Assembly: GCA_015066635.1 (NCBI GenBank)
Contig: SVOA01000012.1
Span: 1-41,338, forward strand
DNA from: Oscillospiraceae bacterium
Lineage (GTDB): Bacteria > Bacillota > Clostridia > Oscillospirales > Acutalibacteraceae
Direction: 5' to 3'
Length of the DNA stretch: 41,338 bases
The translations under genes and the position numbers were made by a program. The notes beneath the pieces were generated by a model that saw only the letters and a program-made list of their open reading frames with translations, was not told where the DNA came from and ran no database searches. This document shows positions 23,547 to 31,925 of this stretch, in pieces (the first letter of the stretch is position 1; every line of letters starts with the position of its first letter).

Positions 23547-24266
23547 ATGAAAAAACTGTTAAGTCTGTGCCGCGCGGCGGTTGACAAATACAATATGATA
23601 GATGAGGGCGACAGAATTGCCGTCGGAGTATCGGGAGGTAAGGACTCCGTTGCCCTGCTTACGGCTCTTGCAAGACTGCGTGAATTCTACCCGAAATCTT
23701 TTGAAATTGAGGCAGTAACGCTCGATTATAATTTCTACGGGGAAAAGGGCGATTTTACTGAAATAAAGGCGCTTTGCGACAGCTTAAAGGTAAACTACAC
23801 CGTAAAGAGTACTGAGCTTTACAGCGTTATATTTGAACAGAGAAAAGAGAAAAACCCCTGCGCTCTGTGCGCCAAGATGAGACGGGGAATACTCCACGAT
23901 ACCGCAAAGGAACTCGGCTGCAATAAAATAGCGCTCGGACACCACCTTGACGACGCCGCCGAAACCTTTATGATGAATCTGCTTGACGGCGGTCAAATCG
24001 GCTGTTTCTCTCCCGTTTCGTATCTGTCGGTAAAAGATTTGTATCTCATCAGACCTCTGATTTTCCTTTACGAAAAGGATATAGAAAAAACCGTAAAAAA
24101 TGAAAACCTGCCTGTGGTAAAGAGCAAATGCCCTGCCGACAGAGTTACCGAAAGGCAGAGGGTAAAGGAACTGCTGAAAAATCTTGAAAAAGATTATCCC
24201 GCGCTTCGGGAAAAGATTATCGGCGCCCTGCAGTCGGGCGATATAAGCGGCTGGGGAATTGAATAA
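23547..24266 (+). CDS. TtcA-family tRNA 2-thiocytidine biosynthesis ATPase
   Basis: 239 residues of the PP-loop N-type ATP pyrophosphatase family. SGGKDS at 29-34 binds ATP; NPCALCAKMRRG gives the CxxC pair Cys105/Cys108, and Cys195 (KSKCP) is a plausible third iron-sulfur ligand as in TtcA. GHHLDDAAETFMMN (131-144) is also typical. TtcA thiolates cytidine 32 of certain tRNAs using a 4Fe-4S cluster. The protein is shorter than E. coli TtcA (about 310), as is common for the Firmicutes members, whose substrate is less well established. The ATG follows GGAGGA. Ends at a bidirectional terminator. Confidence 0.85.
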   Translation: MKKLLSLCRAAVDKYNMIDEGDRIAVGVSGGKDSVALLTALARLREFYPKSFEIEAVTLDYNFYGEKGDFTEIKALCDSLKVNYTVKSTELYSVIFEQRKEKNPCALCAKMRRGILHDTAKELGCNKIALGHHLDDAAETFMMNLLDGGQIGCFSPVSYLSVKDLYLIRPLIFLYEKDIEKTVKNENLPVVKSKCPADRVTERQRVKELLKNLEKDYPALREKIIGALQSGDISGWGIE

Positions 24267-24271
24267 AAAGA

Positions 24272-24300
24272 AAAAGGACTTACCTCGGTAAGTCCTTTAA
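24272..24300. terminator. Bidirectional terminator between the TtcA-like gene and oadB
   Basis: AAGGACTTAC-CTCG-GTAAGTCCTT with A/T-rich flanks on both sides; lies between two convergent genes 45 bases apart. Confidence 0.88.
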
Positions 24301-24311
24301 ATTATACCTTA

Positions 24312-25505
24312 TTATCCAAACACCGACAGCAGGAAGCCCGCAGCGACTGCCGAGCCGATAACTCCCGCGACGTTAGGTCCCATTGCGTGCATCAGCAGGA
24401 AATTCGAGGGGTTGTATTTTCTGCCCTCAACCTGCGAAACTCTTGCCGCCATAGGTACGGCGGAAACGCCTGCCGAGCCGATAAGCGGGTTGACTCTGCC
24501 TTTTGTGACAACATTCATCAGCTTGCCGAAAAGCACTCCGCCTGCTGTTGAGAAGCAGAAGGCGAGAAGTCCTATTACGATAACAAGTATAGTCTTTAAT
24601 GCAAGGAAGGTTTTGCCCTCGGCTGTTGCACCGACGGTAACGCCGAGCATTATCGTAACAATATTGCAAAGTGCGTTCTGAGCCGTTTCCGAGAGTCTCT
24701 CCGTAACGCCCGATTCCTTAAAGAGATTTCCGAGCATCAGCATACCGATAAGCGGAGCCGTTGACGGTATAAAGAGTACGCACAGTACGGTAACAACGAT
24801 TGGGAAAATAATTTTTTCCGCCTTGCTGACCTTGCGCATCTGGTCCATTTTGATTTCTCTTTCCTTCTTTGTGGTAAGCGCCTTCATAATCGGCGGCTGA
24901 ATCAGAGGGATAAGAGCCATATACGAATATGCCGCGACGGCTATGGGTCCCAAAAGCTGCGGCGCAAGCTTGCCTGTGGTGTAAATTGCCGTAGGTCCGT
25001 CGGCGCCGCCTATGATAGCTATTGAAGCCGCTTCCTGAGGAGTGAAACCCTCAAAACCGGGGATAAGACCTACCGAAATAGCGATAAGGAACGCGACATA
25101 AATTCCCAACTGCGCCGCCGCGCCGAGAAGCAGGCTTGACGGGTTGGCAAGCAGGGGGCCGAAGTCCGTCATGGCACCTACGCCAAGGAAGATAAGGCAG
25201 GGGAATATACTCGATTTCACACCTGCATATATAAGTCTTAAAACTCCTGCGTCGTACCAGTGCGCGCCCTCGACTATTTCGCCCGAATACGACGACATCA
25301 TAAGCGGGTCGTACATAATGTCGGGATAGATGTTTGCCAGCAGCATTCCGAAGGCTATCGGCACAAGCAGAAGCGGTTCGAATTTTTTAACTATTGCGAG
25401 GAAGAAAAGAATAAATGAAATTAGAATCATTACATAATTCTGCCACGCAAGGGTTGCAAAGCCCGAGCTTTGCAATAATTCCGAAATTGCGTTTATAAGT
25501 GACAT
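24312..25505 (-). CDS. oadB: Na+-translocating decarboxylase beta subunit (oxaloacetate decarboxylase type)
   Basis: 397 residues, about nine membrane helices. Decarboxylates carboxybiotin and exports Na+ in the process. The signature GGADGPTAIYTTGKLAPQLLGPIAVAAYSYMALIPLIQPP carries the essential aspartate (Asp203 of Klebsiella OadB), and FLLMHAMGPNVAGVIGSAVAAG the conserved Asn region. Last gene of oadA-oadG-biotin carrier-oadB, 15 bases after the carrier gene, with GGAGGAAG before the ATG at 25505. The beta subunit alone does not distinguish oxaloacetate from methylmalonyl- or glutaconyl-CoA decarboxylase; the upstream alpha subunit does. Confidence 0.94.
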   Translation of the reverse strand: MSLINAISELLQSSGFATLAWQNYVMILISFILFFLAIVKKFEPLLLVPIAFGMLLANIYPDIMYDPLMMSSYSGEIVEGAHWYDAGVLRLIYAGVKSSIFPCLIFLGVGAMTDFGPLLANPSSLLLGAAAQLGIYVAFLIAISVGLIPGFEGFTPQEAASIAIIGGADGPTAIYTTGKLAPQLLGPIAVAAYSYMALIPLIQPPIMKALTTKKEREIKMDQMRKVSKAEKIIFPIVVTVLCVLFIPSTAPLIGMLMLGNLFKESGVTERLSETAQNALCNIVTIMLGVTVGATAEGKTFLALKTILVIVIGLLAFCFSTAGGVLFGKLMNVVTKGRVNPLIGSAGVSAVPMAARVSQVEGRKYNPSNFLLMHAMGPNVAGVIGSAVAAGFLLSVFG

Positions 25506-25520
25506 TTTTTCTTCCTCCGT

Positions 25521-25895
25521 TTATCCGATAAAGGCGAGTATATCGTCGGTTGCGGCGCTTGTGCCTTTGGAGGCGACAAGCTTCGTTACCGTTCCGCTTA
25601 CGGGAGAAACGATTTCGTTTTCCATTTTCATTGCCTCAAGGATAAAGAGCACGTCGCCCTCGTTGACCTTCTGATTTTCCTCGACGTTGACCTTGAGTAT
25701 GGTACCGGGCATGGGTGCTTTTACCGGTGTTCCTTCGCCCGAAACCTCTGCCTTCGGCTTTTCTGCAGGTGCTGAAGCGGCGGCGGGAGCAGGAGTGTTC
25801 TGCCTTGCCTCGCTGACGTTTGTAACTATTGCCTCGTCAAGCTCGGTAACGTCAACCTCATAATCTTTTCCGTTCAAAGTAACTATATATTTCAT
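25521..25895 (-). CDS. Biotin carrier protein of the Na+-pumping decarboxylase
   Basis: 124 residues. An N-terminal segment ([16 protein letters not shown]) like that of PycB/GcdC carriers is followed by an Ala/Pro-rich flexible linker (35-60) and a biotinyl domain (about 57-124). EAMKMENEI holds the lysine to which biotin is attached; [11 protein letters not shown] and SPVSGTV are the flanking beta turns. The carrier shuttles the carboxyl group between OadA and OadB. Here it is a separate polypeptide, matching an OadA that lacks its own biotinyl domain. Confidence 0.92.
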   Translation of the reverse strand: MKYIVTLNGKDYEVDVTELDEAIVTNVSEARQNTPAPAAASAPAEKPKAEVSGEGTPVKAPMPGTILKVNVEENQKVNEGDVLFILEAMKMENEIVSPVSGTVTKLVASKGTSAATDDILAFIG

Positions 25896-25907
25896 CGTCT
25901 TTCTCCC

Positions 25908-26273
25908 TTATTTCTCTATAAGCTTTATCGAGTTGAATTTAAGTCTGTTCAGAGGAATACCGCTTTCGTCTGAAACTATTGCCATAATAACGGCGGCGGT
26001 CTTTTCGTCCGTCTTGTATAAATCAAGCTGTCCTTCGGAATCGGTATCGGGAAGCGTAACCGTATTAACGGGCTTTTCCGTATTTACGGGAGTTTTTATT
26101 TCGGGTGCTTTTTGCTCCTTTTTTGCCATGCTCTCGGCAAAGCGTACTCCCTTTGACAGCAGTACCACGAGAACCGCAAGAACTGCGAGCATAAGCATAA
26201 CAACGAGAATTCCCGTAAGAGAGATATTCAGCGCCTCGGGAATACTTATGCCGTTTTCATACTTCAATAACAC
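25908..26273 (-). CDS. oadG: OadG-family gamma/delta subunit of the decarboxylase
   Basis: 121 residues. One membrane helix near the N-terminus (about 17-40, NISLTGILVVMLMLAVLAVLVVLL) is preceded by a short outer segment, then a polar Pro/Thr linker (50-85) and a C-terminal cytoplasmic part (AAVIMAIVSDESGIPLNRLKFNSIKLIEK). Gamma subunits anchor the complex and bind the alpha subunit. The start is a GTG at 26273 with AAGGGGG 8 bases upstream; the upstream oadA stop is 13 bases away. Assignment relies on topology and operon position because this family is poorly conserved. Confidence 0.8.
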   Translation of the reverse strand: MLLKYENGISIPEALNISLTGILVVMLMLAVLAVLVVLLSKGVRFAESMAKKEQKAPEIKTPVNTEKPVNTVTLPDTDSEGQLDLYKTDEKTAAVIMAIVSDESGIPLNRLKFNSIKLIEK

Positions 26274-26286
26274 TGTAAATACCCCC

Positions 26287-27666
26287 TTAATCTATGCGCC
26301 TTATTGAATATTTAAAGGTGTTTTTCTCTTTTTGCTCGCGCTTCCGGAAGAAGGCTTCCGCCTGAGTCGGGAAAGCGATGTAAGAAAGCACGTCCTCATC
26401 GGATTTTGCTCTGTCGCCGAGCTCCGCCTTTGCCTTATCGAACTGCGGTTCAAGGGTGTCTGCAAAACGGCAGGTTAAGGGTTCGGCATCTCCGAGCACC
26501 TTCTTTTGAAGCTCGGGATTGATTTCTCCCGGCGCCTTGCCGTATTCGCCGGCTATATATGCCTTTATTTCCTTTGAAATATTCTTATATCTTTCGCCTG
26601 CAAGTACATTTGCCGTCGCCTGAACGCCTACCATCTGGCTCATCGGCGTTACAAGGGGAGGATAGCCGAGGTCTTTTCTTACTCTCGGGGTTTCAAGCAG
26701 AACTTCCTCAAATTTATCCATCTTGTTCTGTGCGGTCAGCTGAGCGACAAGGTTAGAGAGCATTCCGCCGGGTATCTGATAACTCAGCGCGTCCGTGTCG
26801 GTTGAGAGCACAACAGGGTTAAGCATTCCGCTTTTTACGAATTCGTCCTTTACGGGTCTGAAGAAATCGTTTATCTGTTTTAATACTTTTGTATCAAGTC
26901 CCGTTTCGTAGCCCTCCTGCTCAAGAGCGTAAGCCACGGTCTCCGTGGGCGCCTGTGATGTGCCGCCCGAGAAGGAGGATATTGCGGTGTCGATTATGTC
27001 GCAGCCTGCCTCGACCGCCTTTTGAAGCGAGAGCATCGCAAGTCCCGTAGTCGAGTGGGTATGAAGCGCTATGGGAACCTTTACGTTTTCTTTGAGCGCT
27101 TTGACAAGGTCATAGCTTTCTTTAGGGCCGATAATACCTGCCATATCCTTTATACATATAGTCTGACAGCCCATATTCTCCATATCCTTGGCGAGTTTTA
27201 CATAGGACTCAAGATTGTGAATAGGGCTTTTTGTATAGCTTATCGCGCCTGAGGCGACAGCGCCGTTTTTAAGCGTTTCGTCAACAGCCGTCTGAATATT
27301 TCTCACATCATTGAGCGCGTCGAAAATTCTTATTATGTCAATGCCGTTTTCAACGCTCTTTTTTACAAACATCCTGACAACGTCGTCGGGATAGTGCTTA
27401 TATCCGAGAAGATTCTGTCCGCGCAGAAGCATCTGAAGCTTTGTACCCGGACATTTCTTTTTGATTTTTCTGAGTCTTTCCCACGGGTCCTCGTCAAGAT
27501 AGCGAAGGCAGGAATCAAAGGTTGCGCCTCCCCAGCACTCAATAGAGTAGTAGCCCGCTTTGTCCATAGTTTCGAGTATTCCCTCAAAGCTCTCTATGGG
27601 AAGTCTTGTGGCGATAAGGGACTGATTTGCGTCCCTGAGTACGGTTTCCGTAAAATTTACTTTCAT
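26287..27666 (-). CDS. oadA: Oxaloacetate decarboxylase alpha subunit (carboxyltransferase)
   Basis: 459 residues. Transfers the carboxyl of oxaloacetate to biotin, giving pyruvate. TIM-barrel signatures: TETVLRDANQSLIATRL, ECWGGATFD, LQMLLRGQNLLGYKHYPDDVV, RIFDALND, CIKDMAG and the metal-binding ALHTHSTTG. The PYC/OADA conserved C-terminal domain follows to the end, but the biotinyl domain found in ~590-residue OadA is absent and is encoded two genes downstream. The ATG at 27666 has CAGGAGG 9 bases upstream. First gene of the operon; with oadB it makes a primary Na+ pump that conserves energy from oxaloacetate. The same barrel occurs in PycB, but no biotin carboxylase is nearby. Confidence 0.92.
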   Translation of the reverse strand: MKVNFTETVLRDANQSLIATRLPIESFEGILETMDKAGYYSIECWGGATFDSCLRYLDEDPWERLRKIKKKCPGTKLQMLLRGQNLLGYKHYPDDVVRMFVKKSVENGIDIIRIFDALNDVRNIQTAVDETLKNGAVASGAISYTKSPIHNLESYVKLAKDMENMGCQTICIKDMAGIIGPKESYDLVKALKENVKVPIALHTHSTTGLAMLSLQKAVEAGCDIIDTAISSFSGGTSQAPTETVAYALEQEGYETGLDTKVLKQINDFFRPVKDEFVKSGMLNPVVLSTDTDALSYQIPGGMLSNLVAQLTAQNKMDKFEEVLLETPRVRKDLGYPPLVTPMSQMVGVQATANVLAGERYKNISKEIKAYIAGEYGKAPGEINPELQKKVLGDAEPLTCRFADTLEPQFDKAKAELGDRAKSDEDVLSYIAFPTQAEAFFRKREQKEKNTFKYSIRRID

Positions 27667-27739
27667 ATTTCGTACCTCCTGTACGGGTTTGTATAAGGTA
27701 AAGAAAACTCAATTTCTCCCCATTATATAATTCCGTGAA

Positions 27740-27768
27740 ATTATACCACATATTGTTGTGTCTTTCAA
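27740..27768 (-). promoter_or_regulatory. Sigma-A promoter of the oad operon
   Basis: TTGAAA, 17 bases, TATAAT on the minus strand; leader of about 65-70 bases with no recognisable riboswitch. Confidence 0.7.
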
Positions 27769-27796
27769 GCCAAAATTACATATTTTGTTGTTAAAG

Positions 27797-27835
27797 GTAA
27801 AAAAACGGGACGCCCCGTTTTTTCGGAGCGTCCGT
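27797..27835 (-). terminator. Terminator of the 193-residue membrane-protein gene
   Basis: On the minus strand the GC-rich stem GGACGCTCCG pairs with CGGGGCGTCC around A6, followed by a T7 run. It lies 23 bases after the stop. Confidence 0.85.
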
Positions 27836-27857
27836 AAATGAATTATTTGCCGTTTAA

Positions 27858-28439
27858 TTATTCCTTTTCTTTTAAAACAGCGTCTCTGTTTGCGTGGAAT
27901 TCCGAATATATCCATACAAAGGTAAGTCCCCACGCGAGGAAAAGAGCGATGAAAAAGTCAATTCTCCCCATCGGGAAAACGGCTACTATCGAAAAGAACA
28001 GAGATGCCTCGATTCCTTTGAGAATAAAGTACCACTCAAAGACTATCACAAGTCTCGCGATGGGCATAGCCGTGCTCACGGCAAAACAAAGACAGGCAAC
28101 CTGAGGCGACCAGTACTTCGGCAGCCGCCACATACCGATATTGACCTTTTCGGGGTCTCCGTAGGTTATATCCGAAAGATAGCGTCTGACATCCTGCGTT
28201 TCAGCCGACTTCGGAGATTTGTATTTTATATACGAATAATACGCCATTACAAAATACAATGTATAGGTCAGTATGTTTACCGCTATAAGACCGAACCAGT
28301 CCATACCGAAGCCGCGGACGAGAGGATTTCCCTCAAGTTCCAGGTCGGGAGTTGCAATAAAGGTCAGCAAAAGGTCGCAGACGGTAAGCAAAAAATATGA
28401 AATTGTAAGAATAAGGAACGCGGCTTTTTTCTTACTCAT
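27858..28439 (-). CDS. Four-helix membrane protein, DUF5658-like
   Basis: 193 residues with four predicted membrane helices (about 7-27, 47-68, 110-130, 150-180). The pattern D-x3-T-x5-D-x-E-x-E-x-NP-x-VR between the first two helices resembles the DUF5658 family, whose function is unknown; I am not certain of the match. The ATG at 28439 (MSKKKAAFLI) is chosen because GAGGT is properly placed upstream; longer starts run into the promoter region. Monocistronic, with its own terminator. Confidence 0.6.
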   Translation of the reverse strand: MSKKKAAFLILTISYFLLTVCDLLLTFIATPDLELEGNPLVRGFGMDWFGLIAVNILTYTLYFVMAYYSYIKYKSPKSAETQDVRRYLSDITYGDPEKVNIGMWRLPKYWSPQVACLCFAVSTAMPIARLVIVFEWYFILKGIEASLFFSIVAVFPMGRIDFFIALFLAWGLTFVWIYSEFHANRDAVLKEKE

Positions 28440-28468
28440 ATTATATACCTCGGATTTATTATAAATAT

Positions 28469-28498
28469 ATTTTACCATAAAAACTTTTTTATGCGCAA
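28469..28498 (-). promoter_or_regulatory. Predicted promoter of the four-helix membrane-protein gene
   Basis: TTGCGC, 18 bases, TAAAAT on the minus strand, 30 bases before the ATG at 28439. Confidence 0.5.
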
Positions 28499-28534
28499 CC
28501 AAAAAATGTAACGGTAGGGGATACGGCGCGGAAT

Positions 28535-28563
28535 TTGACATATTTGCTCATAAAGTATATAAT
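28535..28563 (+). promoter_or_regulatory. Sigma-A promoter of the PH-domain-like gene
   Basis: Perfect TTGACA, 17 bases, TATAAT; about 30 bases before the ATG at 28593. Confidence 0.85.
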
Positions 28564-28592
28564 TATTTATATTGTTATCGGGAGGTAATGCT

Positions 28593-29237
28593 ATGCAGTT
28601 AAAATTTCAGTCGGCAGTCAGCGGATGGCTCAAACTTTTTGTTGTGCTTTTTAACATTGTTGCGGCGGCTCTTTTTATTGCGAGAATTTTTATCGACAGT
28701 AATATTACCTTGAAACTCGGCGCGGCGTTTATTGCGGTTGATATTATTTTTATCATTCCGCTTATAATGCTTACTTACTATAAGTTCTGCGACGATTATC
28801 TGCTTATCCACGATTTCCCGATAAGAAGCTTCAAGATTAAATATACCGACATTGTTGACGTTGAGGACGGCGACTTTGAAACCAGGGACAAGAGCATTGT
28901 CGCGCTTTCGCTTGACAGAGTTGCTATCTGCTATAACCGTAAGGTAAAGGGAGAAAAAACCGAAAAGCATTACATCTTTATTTCTCCTCGCGAAATGAGT
29001 CTTTTCCTTATCAGACTCAGTGCAAGACTTCAGCAGAATAAGGTCGATATTGAGGAGAAGGCAAGGGAACTCAGTCTCAAACAAAAAGAGCACGAGCTCA
29101 AAAAGAAACTCGCTGACGAGAAGCGCAAAAAGGAAAAGGAGGCAAAAGCCCCCGAAATCATCAAGGTCAGCGGTAACAAGCTCGGCAAATTCAAAACCGA
29201 GGAAGTTGACGGGGAGCAGGAGCAGACAAAGGAATAA
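28593..29237 (+). CDS. Two-helix membrane protein with a bacterial PH-like domain and coiled coil
   Basis: 214 residues. Two membrane helices (about 12-32 and 40-62) are followed by a domain with the pattern CDDYLLIHDFPIRSFKIKYTDIVDVED...ISPREMSLFLIRLSARL (68-150), which resembles bacterial PH (bPH) domains where a short beta stretch reads out the membrane-proximal sequence. A highly charged Lys/Glu coiled coil (152-190) and an acidic tail end the protein. Function unknown. The ATG follows GGGAGG by 7 bases. Single gene with its own promoter and terminator. Confidence 0.65.
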   Translation: MQLKFQSAVSGWLKLFVVLFNIVAAALFIARIFIDSNITLKLGAAFIAVDIIFIIPLIMLTYYKFCDDYLLIHDFPIRSFKIKYTDIVDVEDGDFETRDKSIVALSLDRVAICYNRKVKGEKTEKHYIFISPREMSLFLIRLSARLQQNKVDIEEKARELSLKQKEHELKKKLADEKRKKEKEAKAPEIIKVSGNKLGKFKTEEVDGEQEQTKE

Positions 29238-29248
29238 ACCGATAATTA

Positions 29249-29278
29249 AAAAGCACTGTTCATTTGAACAGTGCTTTT
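29249..29278. terminator. Bidirectional terminator
   Basis: AAAAGCACTGTTC/GAACAGTGCTTTT with a 4-base loop, lying between the convergent PH-domain-like gene and dnaI, 11 bases and 6 bases from their stops. Confidence 0.92.
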
Positions 29279-29283
29279 ATTAT

Positions 29284-30255
29284 TTAATCGTCAAGATCTT
29301 TCTTAATCTGTCTTATATCGTCTCCGACAAAATTGAGCGAATAGTAGTCGTTCATAATCCTTGACGCTAATCTGATGTTGTATTTTTTTTCGATGTCGTC
29401 ATAAGAAAAATTGGACGTTATTATTGTCGGCAGACTCTTTGAAATCCTTGAATCAACTATATTATATAACTCTGCTACTGAGAACTGCGTAATAAACTCC
29501 GAGCCGAGGTCATCGATTATAAGCAAATCACAGTTGATGAGCCTTGCTTCGGTTGTCCCGTCAGCTTCTTCACTGCGTCCGAAATGCTCTCTTTCAAGCA
29601 GGTTAAAGAAATTGTAAGCCGAGCCGTAAATAACGTTGTAGCCCTTTTTTATTACCTCGCCCGCAATGGCAAGCGAGAGATGCGTTTTGCCGAGTCCGGT
29701 TTCTCCGAACATATAAATACTCGGACAGGATAAATCAAATTGGGACGCATATTCTTTGCAGTAGTTAAGAATATCTGACATTGTCTTTCTGTCATTGGGG
29801 TTTTTGTATAATGATAAATCAAAATCGTCAAATTCAGAAAGAGCTAAACTTGTCTTTTTTGATAATAATTCGTAATTATATTTGTTTAAGAGTTCTTTAT
29901 AGCAACTGCATACAATACCGTTAACATAACCTGTGTCTTTACACTTCGGGCAGGTATAATGTATATCCAGATAATCTTCTGCAAAACCTTGGCTTTCAAG
30001 CAGGTCTTTTTTTGCTTTTTGAAACTCAAGGCTTTTTTTCTTTAAGTCATTAATCATTTCTTTGGGATTATGATCGGTACTTATTGCCTTAATTGCTTCA
30101 AGTCCTATTTCAGACATGCTTCTTTCAATGATTTCAATTTCAGGGCACTTTTCTGTAAAAGACTTGCGTCTTTTATCTGCATCAAGTATAGCGCTTTCTC
30201 TTCTGATACGAAGAGTGTCTAAAGCTCTGTCCACAACAACCTTGCTGTATTTCAA
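29284..30255 (-). CDS. dnaI: Helicase-loader ATPase (DnaI/DnaC-like)
   Basis: 323 residues. The N-terminal helical region (1-95) is the helicase-interacting part; a zinc-binding CPKCKDTGYVNGIVCSC motif (Cys102, 105, 116, 118) links to an AAA+ domain with Walker A GETGLGKTH (184-192), Walker B LLIIDDLG (244-251) and sensor ITSN. DnaI/DnaC proteins load the replicative helicase at the origin and at restarted forks. The start codon is TTG at 30255, overlapping the dnaD TGA by 4 bases, with AGGGGTGA just upstream inside dnaD, so translation is coupled. Last gene of xre-nth-dnaD-dnaI. Plasmid or phage loaders look similar, but context suggests the chromosomal one. Confidence 0.88.
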   Translation of the reverse strand: MKYSKVVVDRALDTLRIRRESAILDADKRRKSFTEKCPEIEIIERSMSEIGLEAIKAISTDHNPKEMINDLKKKSLEFQKAKKDLLESQGFAEDYLDIHYTCPKCKDTGYVNGIVCSCYKELLNKYNYELLSKKTSLALSEFDDFDLSLYKNPNDRKTMSDILNYCKEYASQFDLSCPSIYMFGETGLGKTHLSLAIAGEVIKKGYNVIYGSAYNFFNLLEREHFGRSEEADGTTEARLINCDLLIIDDLGSEFITQFSVAELYNIVDSRISKSLPTIITSNFSYDDIEKKYNIRLASRIMNDYYSLNFVGDDIRQIKKDLDD

Positions 30256-31280
30256 TTATTTTCACCCCTCTTTTTCTTCTTCTTAAAGACGATTTCTCTA
30301 GTTTCTAAGTCCTTTTTAGCCTTGTCTATATCATAGGAACGCTTTGACGCGTCCTCTTTTTCCTTTACCTTTTTAAAACTGTCCCTGCCTTTTTCGACAT
30401 CCTCGGGAGTTTTGAAGCCTTGCCTGTTCCAGTTCTCAAGCACCGTATCGGCATACCTGAAGGCGGGCAGAGCAGTCTTTCCTGTATAGTCAACCGCTTC
30501 GTTATAGGCAAGTACCATCATCTGCACCGTAAAGCCCATTTTATTCCACTTGACAAAGAATTCCTCCTGATTGGGGGTGGGCTTTGAAGCGCTTAATCCT
30601 ACATCCATGGCGAACGCCGCGTAAACCGAGTCTATGTCCTTGTGCTCCGTTACATATCTGTTTGCGTCGTCGAGAGTCAGTATATCATCCTTGTGCCAGC
30701 GTTCCGCAATGGATTTGATATATGAATCGGATGTCTTTTTACGGTCGATACAGAACTGAATTAAAGTACAAATGGCGCCTTCGTCAATTCCGTAAACATC
30801 ATACATCATCAGCAATACAACGCCGAGATTATGTCCTACGCTTCTGCCGAGCATAATCTGAACCTGATTGACAAGTCCCGAGAAATTTTTGTCCTCATCC
30901 GTTCTCGTACTGAAATCTTTATAGGTAGGAAGCTTGAGCTTGATTTTGTCAGCGGTTTTTTCCGTTTCTTTAACGGGCTGTTTGACGTCTTCTTTTTTAA
31001 GATGGGAGTCGCTGACAACAGGGGAGGCGGCGTCTGCGCCTTTGTCTGTATCAATAAGCAGACCTTCGTTTACCCAATAGTCAAGCGCCTCTTTTGTGTC
31101 GGCGGCGGACGAGCCGATACCTGCGGCTATTTCCTCGCAGGTAAAACTGCCGCCCTGATTTTTGTATATCCAGAGCAGCGACTTGACCGCGCAGAACGAA
31201 GCCATCTTTAGATACCTGTCAACCACGGCGACGGGAATTGCAAAGCCCGAGCCGAAATTCGCAAAGTTTACCGTAAACAT
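30252..31280 (-). CDS. DnaD-domain replication-initiation protein
   Basis: 342 residues. An N-terminal winged-helix region (about 20-85: MASFCAVKSLLWIYKNQGGSFTCEEIAAGI...EALDYWVNEGLL) is followed by a charged linker (90-130) and two DnaD/DnaB_2-type helical units (about 135-205 and 215-300); the last has the hallmark YNEAVDYTGK...FRYADTVLENWNRQG, i.e. YxxxIxxxW type. DnaD/DnaB proteins of Firmicutes remodel DNA and recruit the DnaI-helicase complex. It lies directly upstream of dnaI (4-base overlap) and downstream of nth, as dnaD and nth also neighbour each other in Bacillus. The ribosome binding site before the ATG is weak (AGGT). Confidence 0.85.
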   Translation of the reverse strand: MFTVNFANFGSGFAIPVAVVDRYLKMASFCAVKSLLWIYKNQGGSFTCEEIAAGIGSSAADTKEALDYWVNEGLLIDTDKGADAASPVVSDSHLKKEDVKQPVKETEKTADKIKLKLPTYKDFSTRTDEDKNFSGLVNQVQIMLGRSVGHNLGVVLLMMYDVYGIDEGAICTLIQFCIDRKKTSDSYIKSIAERWHKDDILTLDDANRYVTEHKDIDSVYAAFAMDVGLSASKPTPNQEEFFVKWNKMGFTVQMMVLAYNEAVDYTGKTALPAFRYADTVLENWNRQGFKTPEDVEKGRDSFKKVKEKEDASKRSYDIDKAKKDLETREIVFKKKKKRGENN

Positions 31281-31292
31281 ATTTATACCTGA

Positions 31293-31925
31293 TTATTTAA
31301 GATTCTTTTTACAGAAGGAATCAAGAGAACACTTTTCGCAGTCTGCCTTTCTCGCCGTGCATACGGCTCTGCCGTGAAGAACACAGCGGTGGCAGAAGTC
31401 GTTGCTCTCATCGGGCGGCAGAAGCTTTCTGAGTTCGTCCTCAACCTTCCGCGGGTCTTTTGTGTTAACAAGACCTATTCTGTTTGCTATCCTTATTAAA
31501 TGTGTGTCGGTAACGACAGAGGAGGGAGCGCCGAAAACATCTCCCATAATCAGATTTGCGGTTTTTCTGCCGACTCCGGGCAGAGATGTCAGTTTCTCAA
31601 TGCTGTCCGGAACCTTACCGCCGAAATCCGACTTGATTTTCTGCGCAATTCCGATAATGTCCCTGCTTTTGCCGTGATAAAAACCGCAGGAGTGAATTAT
31701 CGTTTCAATATCCTTAACATCCGCGTTACAGTAGTCATCAAGAGTTCTGTACTTAGAAAAAAGCGCGGGAGTAACTAAATTAACTCTCGCATCCGTACAC
31801 TGTGCCGAAAGCCGTGTCGCTATAAGTAACTCCAGAGGGTTCTCATAATCAAGCGAACATATGGCTTCGGGATAACTCTGTTTTAAAGCCTCTACTGATT
31901 TAAGGGCAAGTTCTTTTTTAGTCAT
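31293..31925 (-). CDS. nth: Endonuclease III
   Basis: 210 residues; DNA glycosylase/AP lyase that removes oxidised pyrimidines. Helix-hairpin-helix LPGVGRKTAN carries the catalytic Lys121, and VVTDTHLIRIANR the catalytic Asp140. The C-terminal 4Fe-4S cluster ligands are complete (Cys189-x6-Cys196-x2-Cys199-x5-Cys205). The ATG at 31925 overlaps the end of the upstream regulator gene by 8 bases, with AAAGG just before it; a longer start would extend 39 residues into the regulator and has no support. Gene order nth-dnaD is reminiscent of Bacillus. Confidence 0.95.
   Translation of the reverse strand: MTKKELALKSVEALKQSYPEAICSLDYENPLELLIATRLSAQCTDARVNLVTPALFSKYRTLDDYCNADVKDIETIIHSCGFYHGKSRDIIGIAQKIKSDFGGKVPDSIEKLTSLPGVGRKTANLIMGDVFGAPSSVVTDTHLIRIANRIGLVNTKDPRKVEDELRKLLPPDESNDFCHRCVLHGRAVCTARKADCEKCSLDSFCKKNLK

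Noticed and set aside
27667-27740. Riboswitch upstream of oadA
   Set aside because: The leader of about 65-70 bases shows no conserved aptamer core or attenuator.
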